Assembly: GCA_023381695.1 (NCBI GenBank)
Contig: JAMCQP010000014.1
Coordinates: 1 to 39,461 of the forward strand
Source of the DNA: Bacillota bacterium
GTDB lineage: Bacteria > Bacillota > UBA5301 > JAMCQP01
Length of the DNA stretch: 39,461 nt
Direction: 5' to 3'
Below, piece by piece: positions 15,209 to 24,275 of this stretch (position 1 is the first letter of the stretch; every line of letters starts with the position of its first letter). The notes beneath the pieces were generated by a model, which saw nothing but the letters and a program-made list of their open reading frames with translations, made no database searches and had not been told where the DNA came from. A program made the position numbers and the translations under genes.

Positions 15209-16030
15209 TTACTCCATCCTCCCAATCCACTCCGCCACCAGCGCATTGAACAGCGCCTCCTGCTCAATCTGCAGGTTGTGACCGGCCCGGTCCAGGACCG
15301 CCAGCGTGGCCCGGGGATAGCCGTCCATAATCCGCCAGGCATCTGCATAGCCCACAATGGAGTCCTGGCGGCCCATGAGGAAGAGGGCCGGCCTGGTAAA
15401 GGGCGCCGGCATGGCATCCACATCGAAGGAGAAGGAGTAGCCGTCGGCCGCATACCGGTCCAGAAATTCATGATCCGCCGCCCGGACACCGGGGTAGATC
15501 TCGTCCCGGGTCCGTTTCCAGATCCGCTGGCTCTCCACCACCGCCATCCCCCGGAAATCTTTGAAGCTCTCGGCATCGTCAGGGGCGATGCGGGAGTCCA
15601 GGCCCGGGTCCCGAACCAGGGTCTCCCGGGGCGGCAGGGTCCTCTTCTTTTTATCCGCGACCAGCACCGGGCAAATGAGGCACAGGCCGTCCACCCGCTC
15701 CGGCTGGCGGTGGACCAGCCCCCGAGCAAGGTATCCGCCGTAGGACTGCCCCGCCACGGCATAACGCTGGTCGGGGACAACCCGGTCAATGAATTCCTGA
15801 AGCACCTGCAGCATCTGGTCTGCGTTGACGAGCCACTCCGGGGCCCGAGTCTGTCCCATCCCCGGCAGGTCCAGGTAAATACGCTGCCACCCGGCATGCT
15901 CCCGGAAAATGGGCTCCATGCACCCGGTCATGAGCCGGTGATCCGGCCCGTAGCCGTGGATCATCACTATAGGCCGCCCGGCCCCGTAGACCTTGTAGTG
16001 CAGGGTGATGTTTTCAAGCTGGCATTCCAT
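15209..16030 (-). CDS. Alpha/beta hydrolase
   Basis: A 273-residue cytoplasmic hydrolase with HGYG (25-28) for the oxyanion region, nucleophile Ser96 in AGQSYGG, Asp223 in MGRQDSIVG and His251 in DRAGHNLQ, giving a full catalytic triad. A cap region lies between about residues 125 and 205. The family includes esterases and C-C hydrolases; the substrate is not evident. It ends 16 bases before the likely start of the MBL-fold gene, so the two hydrolases are probably co-transcribed. Confidence 0.92.
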   Translation of the reverse strand: MECQLENITLHYKVYGAGRPIVMIHGYGPDHRLMTGCMEPIFREHAGWQRIYLDLPGMGQTRAPEWLVNADQMLQVLQEFIDRVVPDQRYAVAGQSYGGYLARGLVHRQPERVDGLCLICPVLVADKKKRTLPPRETLVRDPGLDSRIAPDDAESFKDFRGMAVVESQRIWKRTRDEIYPGVRAADHEFLDRYAADGYSFSFDVDAMPAPFTRPALFLMGRQDSIVGYADAWRIMDGYPRATLAVLDRAGHNLQIEQEALFNALVAEWIGRME

Positions 16031-16111
16031 CCGAAGTCACTCCCTTTTGTCGTCTTAAATAGTTCCTCTTCGCCGTAGGAAGATCAGACCTTCCGGGCCA
16101 GTTACATCAAT

Positions 16112-16441
16112 TCACCCGTGGCTTATCCCCCCGTAATAATTATCCGGGGGTATTTCGTGGTACACCAGGTTTATATCCGCCTGGTCCACGCCCGTGTGCT
16201 GAGTGATCCTGGCCAAAATCTTTCCGGCCAGTTTTTGCTTCAACTCTTTGGTTCTCCCCGCGTACATGGTGACTTCCACGAAGACGAAGTTGGGGTCCCT
16301 GCTGGCGTGGTTGGCCCGAAAGTCAGACTCATAGAGCATGACCTGCCCCAGCCGGGGGTCAAGATCCAGGACCGCCGGGATGATCTCGCGCACTTCCTCG
16401 ACCAGCCGGCGCTTGCTCTCCTCCGGCAGGGTCTTGGCCAT
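16112..16441 (-). CDS. Tautomerase-family protein lacking the N-terminal Pro strand
   Basis: From AKTLPEESKRRLVEEV onward this 109-residue protein closely parallels the tautomerase at 18031-18411 (VMLYESDFRANHASRDPNFV, INLVYHEIPPDNYYGGISH). It lacks the opening MPQVKIHV. In this superfamily the Pro after Met is the catalytic base, so this copy is probably inactive or works in a mixed oligomer. Its ATG overlaps the HigA stop (TGATG), and the codons upstream in its frame show no match to the missing strand. It looks like a copy truncated at the HigA junction. Confidence 0.8.
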   Translation of the reverse strand: MAKTLPEESKRRLVEEVREIIPAVLDLDPRLGQVMLYESDFRANHASRDPNFVFVEVTMYAGRTKELKQKLAGKILARITQHTGVDQADINLVYHEIPPDNYYGGISHG

Positions 16442-17529
16442 CAGGCATCGATTAGTTCCTTTAACAACGGCGAGATCCTGGTCAGCAGACTACGAAGATT
16501 CTGGTACGGCACAAGGCCCTCATGCTGCAACCGGCCAAGGACAATACCGGGATGCCTGTTTTGGCTTTTGGCAAACTCTACAATCTTTTCTCTGGAGAAG
16601 TAAGGTTTTGTGCTTGCCACAAACCTCTGGAAAGCACGTGGATCAAGCAGCCAATCATTTGCCCTTTGATTGGCTACACTTTCCTCCGCACTTACGGCTT
16701 CTTCATCAAAGTTATCTAAAAAGGCGCCCCGGCGCCCGTCGATAATATGCGCCAGCTCGTGCATCAGGGTAAACCAGAAAGCGTCAATTCGATCATAGCG
16801 CAGGGAAAGCGCTACCACCGGCTTGTCTTCCAAAAAGAAGGCCGCGCCATCCAGATAAGTTCCAGGCAGATGCGGAACAATGATCAGCCGTAACCCCAGC
16901 TCCTTTAATACCATCGGAATCTTGTCAGCATCCTCGGATCGTTCAGCAAAGTGAAGCAACGCCGGAATTGCATGCGCAAGCTTCGTGGCATCAAAAGAAG
17001 CGACTTCCTTTTGGCGTGCAAGATGCTCGACGCGTTTAATCCAGGCAAGTTGGGACGGGGTTTCCGGTTCCTTCCCCCTTGAATAACGGAAACTGGCCGC
17101 CAGCTTTGGCTGTTCATCCAGGGAATCCACTCCCAGGAAGGCACAGACCTGCCTCTCCAGATCTTCGATGGATGCCGAAACCTCAAGCCAACCACGCTTG
17201 CCCATTTCCGCTATGGGAAGGAGGCCATAGATGCGGCTTTTTCGGGCAATGGCTTTTTTATCCGCCTTTTGCATGGCCAGTCGCAATCGGTAATTGGCCT
17301 CCAGATTATTCCAGAGTTCGGAGGATGTGCCAAAAGCCGCCGCGAGTTCGATGGCTGTTTCAGGCGTAATCTGCTTGGCGCCCTTGATAATCTCACTAAC
17401 CGCCTGTTGCGGCCGCCCCAGAATCTCCGCCAGGTCTTTTTGAGTCCACCCCCGGGCATCAAGTTCGCGCTTGAGTATCTGACCCGGAGACGTAATTCTC
17501 GCCGGCATCAAATACCATTCCTGGCTCAT
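16441..17529 (-). CDS. higA: HigA-type antitoxin with ImmA/IrrE peptidase domain
   Basis: Residues 13-75 form an XRE helix-turn-helix of HigA type (TSPGQILKRELDARGWTQKD, LGRPQQAVSEIIKGAKQITP). The C-terminal part has an ImmA/IrrE-like zinc peptidase domain with HELAH at 257-261. The long form (362 residues) differs from short HigA antitoxins near 100 residues. It follows the HigB gene by 19 bases, the toxin-first order usual for hig loci. GGAAGGAGGG lies ahead of the ATG. It would bind and repress its own promoter; the peptidase part might let it respond to stress, which is inference. Confidence 0.9.
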   Translation of the reverse strand: MSQEWYLMPARITSPGQILKRELDARGWTQKDLAEILGRPQQAVSEIIKGAKQITPETAIELAAAFGTSSELWNNLEANYRLRLAMQKADKKAIARKSRIYGLLPIAEMGKRGWLEVSASIEDLERQVCAFLGVDSLDEQPKLAASFRYSRGKEPETPSQLAWIKRVEHLARQKEVASFDATKLAHAIPALLHFAERSEDADKIPMVLKELGLRLIIVPHLPGTYLDGAAFFLEDKPVVALSLRYDRIDAFWFTLMHELAHIIDGRRGAFLDNFDEEAVSAEESVANQRANDWLLDPRAFQRFVASTKPYFSREKIVEFAKSQNRHPGIVLGRLQHEGLVPYQNLRSLLTRISPLLKELIDA

Positions 17530-17548
17530 TTCTCATACCCTCCTTCCA

Positions 17549-17851
17549 TCAGTGGTAATCTTCAATGTCCAGAACCAGCAGAAGCTTTCCATTATCATCG
17601 GATTCAACCTTCACAATCAAGCGCCACTGGCTATTGAGCCGGAGAGACCGTTCGTTTTCCTTCCCGCGCTTGCCTTTCAGCTTTTCGAAGTGGAAACCTT
17701 TAAGTGCGTAGAGATCGCCTTCACTGAAAGCGGCTTTAATCACCGCCATGGCTTCAAAGAAGGCTTCAACCACATCGGCCGGATATTTGCTGGCGCCTTT
17801 TTCCTCCGTGTAAAGAGCTTCTATTTTTTTGCTGACGAAGCGGAACCTCAA
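17549..17851 (-). CDS. higB: HigB-type toxin
   Basis: A 100-residue RelE-superfamily toxin: RFRFVSKKIEALYTEEKGAS, then YALKGFHFEKLKGKRGKENE, RSLRLNSQWRLIVKVE and LVLDIEDYH, the pattern of HigB proteins that cut mRNA on ribosomes. The best start is the TTG at 17851: GAGGAGAG lies six bases before it and the protein then begins as in relatives. TATTATAA just upstream (about 17870-17880) may be the -10 of the module. Confidence 0.88.
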   Translation of the reverse strand: MRFRFVSKKIEALYTEEKGASKYPADVVEAFFEAMAVIKAAFSEGDLYALKGFHFEKLKGKRGKENERSLRLNSQWRLIVKVESDDNGKLLLVLDIEDYH

Positions 17852-18030
17852 ATCGTTCTCTCCTCGGTTATAATATATCATTTCCCCGGGCTGTAAGCAA
17901 TAATAAAATTCACCCATGGGGTGAATGGGGGTATTTATTATTCCAATCCATCCAAAACTGCCTTATGACTTTCGTTGGAAACAAAAAAATCCCTCCAATA
18001 TTGGCGGACTCTCTGATGAAATCACTGTAC

Positions 18031-18411
18031 TCAGGCCTCTTCAGCAGCTTCTCCAATGCCCGGGCGGTGGCTGATTCCCCCGAAGTAATTGTCGGGAGAT
18101 AATTCGTAATACACAAGGTTTATGTCTGATTGGTCCACACCGGTATACTGGGTAATCTTGGAAATGATCGCTTCGGCAAGCTTCTGCTTTAACTCCCCGG
18201 TTCTTCCCGAATACATCGTGACTTCCACAAAGACGAAGTTAGGGTCCCGCGTAGCATGATTTGCCCGGAAACCGGACTCGTAGAGCATGACCTGGCCGAT
18301 TCGGGGATCAAGTCCCAACACTTCCGGGATGAGCTCGCGCACTTCCTCGACCAGTCGGCGCTTGCTCTTTTCCGGCAGGGCTCTGGCTACGTGAATCTTG
18401 ACTTGGGGCAT
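18031..18411 (-). CDS. Tautomerase-family protein (4-OT-like)
   Basis: MPQVKIHVARALPEKSKRRL at the N-terminus provides the Pro that becomes the catalytic base after Met removal. The rest follows the longer tautomerase type (LDPRIGQVMLYESGFRANHA, FVFVEVTMYSGRT, DINLVYYELSPDNYFGGISH). The ATG at 18411 is chosen over the longer frame because it places Pro next to Met and has AGGAGG upstream. Its truncated paralogue lies on the far side of the higBA module, at 16112. Confidence 0.88.
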   Translation of the reverse strand: MPQVKIHVARALPEKSKRRLVEEVRELIPEVLGLDPRIGQVMLYESGFRANHATRDPNFVFVEVTMYSGRTGELKQKLAEAIISKITQYTGVDQSDINLVYYELSPDNYFGGISHRPGIGEAAEEA

Positions 18412-18542
18412 GAAGGGCCTCCTTTGGAGTACAAGCATTAAGGAAATCGAATTGGCGGAAAAGAAACCAGAAATAACGGTTCAAGACCACCCAGTTTAGA
18501 AAATCACGGGAGACCGCCCTTACTGTGATATAAAGTCCTCCT

Positions 18543-19292
18543 CTACTTTCGCAGCACTACCGCGTCCTCATCCAGCCCAAGGCGCAAAACCTCCAGGCGT
18601 GGGGAAGCGGACAACATCCTCTTCATGGACTCCGGTTGAAAAAGAAACGGGAACAGGCTTGGACTCTCCAGGAGAGCCTTCAACGTCGCCGTATCACTGG
18701 AGCGCGCATGCAGGGATGCCTCAACCAGCCAGGAAGCAAGTCCGGGATCGTCAACCATCAAGGATAATCCTTGACGGTAAACACCTTTCGTGCCGGTCTC
18801 CTTAAGCACGCCCCAATCCACGTAAGAGCGCAGCACGCGGCGCGCCGCTCGTGAGACCGTCTGCCGTTCTCCGTACTGCTCCAGTATCCGACGCTGAACA
18901 TGCGCCGCCGCGGCTGAACCTTGAAGCTTCAGCAGGCGGCCAACACAACCCGCTACGGCCGCCCAGAACGGGTAGACGGCCATGACCATTCCCCAATGGA
19001 CCGCGATCTGGTGCGTGCGGGGGAGGTGTCTCACCAGTTCGAGTCCGCTCGCTCGCAGGGCTTCGAGTTCCCCCGGTGCGTTGACCCAGACCTTCAGCAG
19101 AATGCTGATAATCTTCTCGCGGTTGCCACGCTCGGCTTCGCCACCCACGGAGACTTTGTCCTGCAAGAGATCCTGCAAAGCCGCAAAGATGGCGGAGCGA
19201 TCGTTTCCGGCGAGGACGAGGTTGGTCGTTTGTTCAAGCCACTCCAGGCGAACCCGCTGGCTGAACCCTATTTGATTGGTGCGGGAATTCAT
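18543..19292 (-). CDS. brxA: BREX protein BrxA (DUF1819 type)
   Basis: A 249-residue, helix-rich protein of the BrxA family, the last gene of the BREX operon. The ATG at 19292 overlaps the PglZ stop as ATGA, so the open frame upstream is not part of it. Features include QRVRLEWLEQTTNLVLAGND near the start and a winged-helix-like stretch TVSRAARRVLRSYVDWGVLK, then ETGTKGVYRQG. BrxA proteins in characterised systems bind DNA and help restrict phage. The family call rests on its position after pglZ and on overall resemblance. After it, 18412-18542 holds no gene. Confidence 0.85.
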   Translation of the reverse strand: MNSRTNQIGFSQRVRLEWLEQTTNLVLAGNDRSAIFAALQDLLQDKVSVGGEAERGNREKIISILLKVWVNAPGELEALRASGLELVRHLPRTHQIAVHWGMVMAVYPFWAAVAGCVGRLLKLQGSAAAAHVQRRILEQYGERQTVSRAARRVLRSYVDWGVLKETGTKGVYRQGLSLMVDDPGLASWLVEASLHARSSDTATLKALLESPSLFPFLFQPESMKRMLSASPRLEVLRLGLDEDAVVLRK

Positions 19293-21370
19293 AGGGCTTC
19301 TCCTTCCCGGGCTGTAAGCGGCTGGTCTGCTTGCGAAGGGGCACAAGCAGGCGCGGCCGGCATCCTTTCAATGTGAATCAATGGCACAATAACCTCCTCA
19401 ATGGAAAGGCCGCCGTGGCTGACGATCCGCTCCCCCCGGCGAACGTAGGCCTGGCGCCCGGGGGCGATGAGGGGAAGGTAGTCTTCAGGAAGGCCCACCG
19501 GCTGCCACTTCAAAGCCTCCGGAAACTGGCCGTGTACCCTATCGCGCAACAGAGCATCCGCATAGATGCGGACCCGCTCCCCGCGCCGATCAGCCACCGC
19601 CCCTTCTGTGGGGCGCCCGCAACCCTCGGCCTCGATGTTGCCGTGGTCAGAGGTTAGGAAAGTAAGGAAACCGAGGTCCAGCAATAGCTCCAAGAGGCCG
19701 GTCAGGTAAGGCTGCCGGGCCCACTGGCCTACCTGGTTGTGCATCCCTGCAGTACCCAGTTCCATGCCGTGCATGATCCGGTCGACCTTGTCGATGACCA
19801 ACCCGGCGACTCTCACCCGGGGGCCGGAGAACAACTCTGCAACACTCTCCAGGTCACCGTCCCCCAATCCCTTGGCGTAAAGGATCTCATTTTGAGCCAG
19901 GCCTTGGTCCGCCCAGAACTGCGTCCACAGCACCGGTTCCTTGTCCGTGGTATGAATGCTGTTGGGAAACAGAATGGGAGGCCTACCTGCAAAGGCAGCC
20001 TGGCGTGAGACCGAAGTGATAGTCGGAACCCAGGCGAATACGGCACTTTCGCGAAGGCGGAAAGCAGGCCGTCGCAGCGTAAGCGCGTCTCGAACGACAA
20101 TCCACTGGTCAAGGGAAAGTCCATCGACGACCAGCAGCGCCACTTTGCTTTTGGGGTTGTCCGCCAGGTAGCGGGCCAGATAGCGGGGAAGGTGGTGAAG
20201 CATGACCGGGGGCGCCGGCGGCAAATTGCCGAGCCCGGCGTAGCGCCTGGCCAACCAGGCAGTGAATGCGGCATCCACCTGAGACTGCAGAGCCCTAAAC
20301 TCCCGATCCGCCTCTATCTTACCGGCGTCACCTGCGTCTACCGGCTCGTGCATCAGCACGGCCAGTTCCGACCACCCGCGAGCAAAGCGTAACCAGTCCC
20401 CGTGCCTTGCATCTGGGGCCGGAAGAGAAGACCGGAGGTTCTCCATCAGCCTGGCTAAGCGGCGCGACCGGTCTTCGACGGGATCGGTGCGAACCCCGAT
20501 GCCCACCCAGGTCTGGCTGAGGACCTGGGCATCTTTATGACGCGAAGGTTGTAGCACTCGTTCAAGGAATAGATTGTCGAGGTACACCCTGACATCGCCG
20601 TCGTCAAAGGGTAGGTCAATAGGGCCGGGGAATCTTAGTCCGTAAGCCTCTCCGGCTTCACGGGTGATAGGTTGCCTCCCTCCGGCCGCCATGCGGTCGA
20701 GGAACACCGGCCAGCGTTCCTGCAGGAATGCGAAGAAGGCCTCCCGGTCCGGGACGATGGCTTCCAGCGGCCAATCCCTGAACGTTTCGTCCTGCCTCAG
20801 AAGTTGAATAAGCCGTTCGTCCAGGAGGACGGGGATGCGCTGGGCGCGGTAATGACGGCGGAGAAGCACCCACAGCAGGTCCTTCGGCTCTTTGATGAGC
20901 TCCGGTGCGATCTCGAAGACGTGCCGGAGGACGAACTCCTTGGTGGCGTTATCGCCGAGAGGGCCGGGAGCGTATCTTCTTTGGGCCTCATACAATGCAT
21001 CAAGGTCGGCCCGGTCCAAAGCAGCCACGACCGGGTAGCTGAGGTGGGAGAAAATATCCCCGAGGCTGAAAGTGAGCCGTCGCCCCGCCTGGAGCAGATC
21101 ATACGGCAGAGCGTCGAGATCGCCGGTCCCACAGCGCAATACCACCACGAGAGCCGTCTCTTCACCCTGGTCCCACCGGGAGCGGAACCTGGACTCATAG
21201 GCATAACGGAAAGCCACGTGATCCTCGAAGGGAACCAGTTCGAAGCCCCGCTCCCGAATACCTTCGAGAATCCCTTCCTCGAGAAGAAGCGCATCCGGGT
21301 CCGCCACCAGGGTCAACCGGGAGACCTTCGGGGGAAACTCCTTGAGGATATGGTCACGCCAGCTAGTCAT
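19289..21370 (-). CDS. pglZ: BREX PglZ, alkaline-phosphatase-superfamily protein
   Basis: A 693-residue PglZ-domain protein. The metal-binding core begins with KVALLVVDGLSLDQWIV (about residues 410-426) and continues to LTFLTSDHGNIEAEG (about 590), the Asp/His pattern of the alkaline phosphatase superfamily; RIVSHGGLSIEEVIVPL near the end is typical of PglZ. PglZ is the hallmark of BREX. The ATG at 21370 has GGAGGGTGG ahead and overlaps the helicase gene by eight bases. Its exact reaction is unsettled; phosphatase or nuclease roles have been suggested for relatives. Confidence 0.94.
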   Translation of the reverse strand: MTSWRDHILKEFPPKVSRLTLVADPDALLLEEGILEGIRERGFELVPFEDHVAFRYAYESRFRSRWDQGEETALVVVLRCGTGDLDALPYDLLQAGRRLTFSLGDIFSHLSYPVVAALDRADLDALYEAQRRYAPGPLGDNATKEFVLRHVFEIAPELIKEPKDLLWVLLRRHYRAQRIPVLLDERLIQLLRQDETFRDWPLEAIVPDREAFFAFLQERWPVFLDRMAAGGRQPITREAGEAYGLRFPGPIDLPFDDGDVRVYLDNLFLERVLQPSRHKDAQVLSQTWVGIGVRTDPVEDRSRRLARLMENLRSSLPAPDARHGDWLRFARGWSELAVLMHEPVDAGDAGKIEADREFRALQSQVDAAFTAWLARRYAGLGNLPPAPPVMLHHLPRYLARYLADNPKSKVALLVVDGLSLDQWIVVRDALTLRRPAFRLRESAVFAWVPTITSVSRQAAFAGRPPILFPNSIHTTDKEPVLWTQFWADQGLAQNEILYAKGLGDGDLESVAELFSGPRVRVAGLVIDKVDRIMHGMELGTAGMHNQVGQWARQPYLTGLLELLLDLGFLTFLTSDHGNIEAEGCGRPTEGAVADRRGERVRIYADALLRDRVHGQFPEALKWQPVGLPEDYLPLIAPGRQAYVRRGERIVSHGGLSIEEVIVPLIHIERMPAAPACAPSQADQPLTAREGEAL

Positions 21371-24209
21371 GGTTACCACCCTCCACGCGGCCGCCACCTT
21401 CCACGCGAATCACAAGCAGGCAGACCATGTCGGGAAAGACCTGAGCCCTCCGTTCAAGCTCCTCTTGAAGGCTCTGTTCCTCCTGGGCCAGGAGGTTCAG
21501 GCGATGGCTGCGGACCTGTGCAAGCCCGATGCGCTCGATGGCTTTGCGCCTGGCTGTTAAGGCATACACGGCCTTCTCCCGCTCGCGAGCGATGTAGGTC
21601 TCGTGTTCTCGCATCAGCCCCTCGTAGATAGGTTTTCCGTATTCCTCAGCCGCGGTTTTTAAGCTTGCGAAAACCCTCTTGGATGATTCTGCATCGAGAA
21701 CAGCAGTGATTACCGGGTCAACCACCAGGAGCTGGTCCCAGATGTGCCTTGCCGTGGGAATATATACTCTATCATTATCGGATAAGAAGAGCGGCATAAT
21801 CCGCCGGCGCCGGGTCTCAGGTGCTGAGTTCCCCTGGAGGGATATCTGCCAGAGGGACCAGAAGCCCTGAATTTCCTGGGCAATGCCTGAAAGTGAAACA
21901 GCAGGAACCGGCTGCCCTGGGACAAAGCGTGGAAGCCGCATGACCAGATCCCGCACCCTCGGCTCCTCCAGCGTAAGGTGTAGCGTATCTGGAAGCTCTT
22001 CAGCGTCCTTGCCCGAGAACACTACCCCCGAATGCGTTTCGCCATCCGGCCAAGTGAGATTCCACAGGCGGCTCTCGCGTTCCACCTTGCCCCCGTGGGC
22101 CTTGAGGTAGCTCACTGTCATGCGCTCCACCCAATAGGGCAACGGATGGGTCAGTAGCCGTTGCGCCTCCCCTGGATCAATTTCTTGCTCTTTCCCGAGG
22201 ATAGGTACGCTGGCTTGTGCTTGCCGGATCTGCTCTTCGATCTGAGCCATCACCGCCTTCACTGAGTCCTCGACCTTATCCGGATTCAAAATCGCCTCCA
22301 TGTAAAGGTCGTCGAACATTCGCCCCGCCTGGGCCGAATCCAGGACGTCGCCGGTCTTGTCGATGCCCAATTCTTCAAGAATGACGGCCAGCTTCTGCTC
22401 CAGGACTTCCCGGACCCGGTGCTCTACGGAGTCCTCCAGGATGAAATTGACCGCCCTTACGGTATGCTTCTGGCCGATGCGGTCCACGCGGCCGATTCGC
22501 TGCTCAAGACGCATAGGGTTCCAGGGGATGTCGTAATTGATCACCACGTGACAGAACTGCAGGTTCAGGCCCTCCCCACCCGCATCTGTCGAGATGAGAA
22601 TGCGGGCCTCGCGGGCAAAAGCGTCTTGAACCCGCTGGCGTTCTTCCATGTCCATGGAGCCGTTAAGACAAACGACGGCAAACCCACGCTCGCTGAGGAA
22701 CTCCCGCAGCATCTCCTGCGTGGGAACGAATTCGGTAAAGACCAGCACCTTGAGCTCCGGGTCGCCCTCCTCGGCCTGAAGGCGGTAGATCCAATCGAGC
22801 AGGGCTTCGGCCTTGACATCCGGCCCAGTCTGCTCACACCGGGCCGCAATTTCCAAAAGCAGTTTTACCTCGGCGCGCTCGTTCTTGAGGGCCGTAAAGT
22901 GAGCGCCCAAGAGGCTTTCCAACTGCTCCTGGCCGTCCAAGTCCGCCCATTCTTCATTAACGTTAAGGTTAAAAGCTAAGAGGGACATCTGCTCTTCGGG
23001 GTCGGCCAGGACTTCCTGGCGTTTTTCCAGCGTCGCGCGGATGGCCCGGGTGCTGGACACCACCAGCCGCTGCATCAGAATCATCAAAAAGCCGATATAA
23101 GTGCGTTTTTCGCGCATGGCCTGGTTATATCCTTCACGGACGTACTCTGTAACTGCCTCATAGAGGAACCTCTGAGCGCGGTGCCGCTCCCCCCAGGAAA
23201 CAGGAACAAGCTCTGTGCGCCGCGGCATGAAAAGCGGCTTGCCCTCGGCGTCGATGGCATGGCGTTTCTCCGTCCGGATGACATAGGGTTGGAGGCGCTC
23301 GCGGGTGACGCTTTCCATATCCGGAAACGCCTGTGGGTCAACGAGAGAAACCAGCCGGTGGAAGGCGTCGGACTTACCCTGGTGAGGGGTCGCCGAAAGA
23401 AGCAAAAGGTACGGCGCAGCCTCGGACAACCCCCGGCCCAGCTTGAAGCGGGCCACCTGGTCGGTGCTGCCAGCCAGGCGGTGGGCCTCATCCACGATGA
23501 CCAGGTCCCAGCCCGCCCAAATCAGGTCTTCGAAGAGCTCCCGATTGCGTGCCCCCACCTGTGATGCCGTCCAACCACGGCGCTTGTCCATGGGTTTGAC
23601 AGAGTCCATGGGCACCACCACCTGGGAGAAGCTCTGCCAGGCATTGGGTTGCGACACCGCGGAAATGCGGCACAGCATCTCCAGGTCGTCAGGCAGGATC
23701 AGCTTGAACTCCTCCCCAAAGTGGAGGCGCATTTCGGCCACCCACTGGTTCACCAGACCCTTCGGCGCAACCACCAGGGTTTGTTTCACGAGCCCCCGCA
23801 GTTTCAGCTCCCGCATGATGAGCCCGGCTTCAATAGTCTTGCCCAGGCCCACTTCATCGGCCAAGAGATAGCGCACCTGGTCACCGGCGATGGCACGGGA
23901 CAGGGCCAGGATCTGGTGCGGAAGCGGGATGACAGAGGACCCCATAGGGGCCAGCAACACATCCTGCGTCAGCGCGTCAGCCACCCGGGCCGCCGCGGCG
24001 GCGTAGGCAATGTGGTCAGCCGAAACACTGCCAGCCTTCTCCAGGGGTATGAGCCTGGAAGCCGGAACACGCACCACGGCGTCCCGGCTGGGGAGCCAGA
24101 CCCGGCAGATGGTTTGGCCCCAGAGGGTGTGGGAGTCGAGGATGAGACAGGGGGAGTCGTGGTAATCGCTCCAAGACCAGCTACCCAGCTTGATATCAGC
24201 CCTATACAT
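21363..24209 (-). CDS. brxHII: BREX type 3 helicase BrxHII (SNF2-like)
   Basis: A 948-residue superfamily 2 ATPase: YLLADEVGLGKTIEAGLIM (about 114-132) is Walker A, VIVDEAHRL (DEAH 240-243) Walker B, LLLSATPHQGK motif III, and QRIGRVDRIGQKHTVRAVNF motif VI. Together these fit the SNF2/RapA-like translocases found next to PglZ in type 3 BREX. It starts 66 bases after the RAMP cluster, the largest gap inside the operon downstream of pglXI, and is followed without gap by pglZ. The N-terminal residues appear intact, so the RAMP insertion did not damage it. Confidence 0.93.
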   Translation of the reverse strand: MYRADIKLGSWSWSDYHDSPCLILDSHTLWGQTICRVWLPSRDAVVRVPASRLIPLEKAGSVSADHIAYAAAAARVADALTQDVLLAPMGSSVIPLPHQILALSRAIAGDQVRYLLADEVGLGKTIEAGLIMRELKLRGLVKQTLVVAPKGLVNQWVAEMRLHFGEEFKLILPDDLEMLCRISAVSQPNAWQSFSQVVVPMDSVKPMDKRRGWTASQVGARNRELFEDLIWAGWDLVIVDEAHRLAGSTDQVARFKLGRGLSEAAPYLLLLSATPHQGKSDAFHRLVSLVDPQAFPDMESVTRERLQPYVIRTEKRHAIDAEGKPLFMPRRTELVPVSWGERHRAQRFLYEAVTEYVREGYNQAMREKRTYIGFLMILMQRLVVSSTRAIRATLEKRQEVLADPEEQMSLLAFNLNVNEEWADLDGQEQLESLLGAHFTALKNERAEVKLLLEIAARCEQTGPDVKAEALLDWIYRLQAEEGDPELKVLVFTEFVPTQEMLREFLSERGFAVVCLNGSMDMEERQRVQDAFAREARILISTDAGGEGLNLQFCHVVINYDIPWNPMRLEQRIGRVDRIGQKHTVRAVNFILEDSVEHRVREVLEQKLAVILEELGIDKTGDVLDSAQAGRMFDDLYMEAILNPDKVEDSVKAVMAQIEEQIRQAQASVPILGKEQEIDPGEAQRLLTHPLPYWVERMTVSYLKAHGGKVERESRLWNLTWPDGETHSGVVFSGKDAEELPDTLHLTLEEPRVRDLVMRLPRFVPGQPVPAVSLSGIAQEIQGFWSLWQISLQGNSAPETRRRRIMPLFLSDNDRVYIPTARHIWDQLLVVDPVITAVLDAESSKRVFASLKTAAEEYGKPIYEGLMREHETYIAREREKAVYALTARRKAIERIGLAQVRSHRLNLLAQEEQSLQEELERRAQVFPDMVCLLVIRVEGGGRVEGGNHD

Positions 24210-24275
24210 ATCTACACATCCTAATCGCCGAAAAGAAAGCTATATATTGCAGGACACCTTTTCCAATTCCTACTT

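Noticed and set aside
17910-18116. Minus-strand open frame after the tautomerase gene
   Set aside because: Its first part overlaps the tautomerase in another frame and it lacks a ribosome site; the tail is not recognised, so it is not called.
18543-24209. DISARM or a type 1 BREX as the identity of the helicase/PglZ block
   Set aside because: PglZ excludes DISARM, and brxF, a split-motif methyltransferase and a SNF2-type helicase in this order fit type 3 BREX; no Lon-like protease is present.
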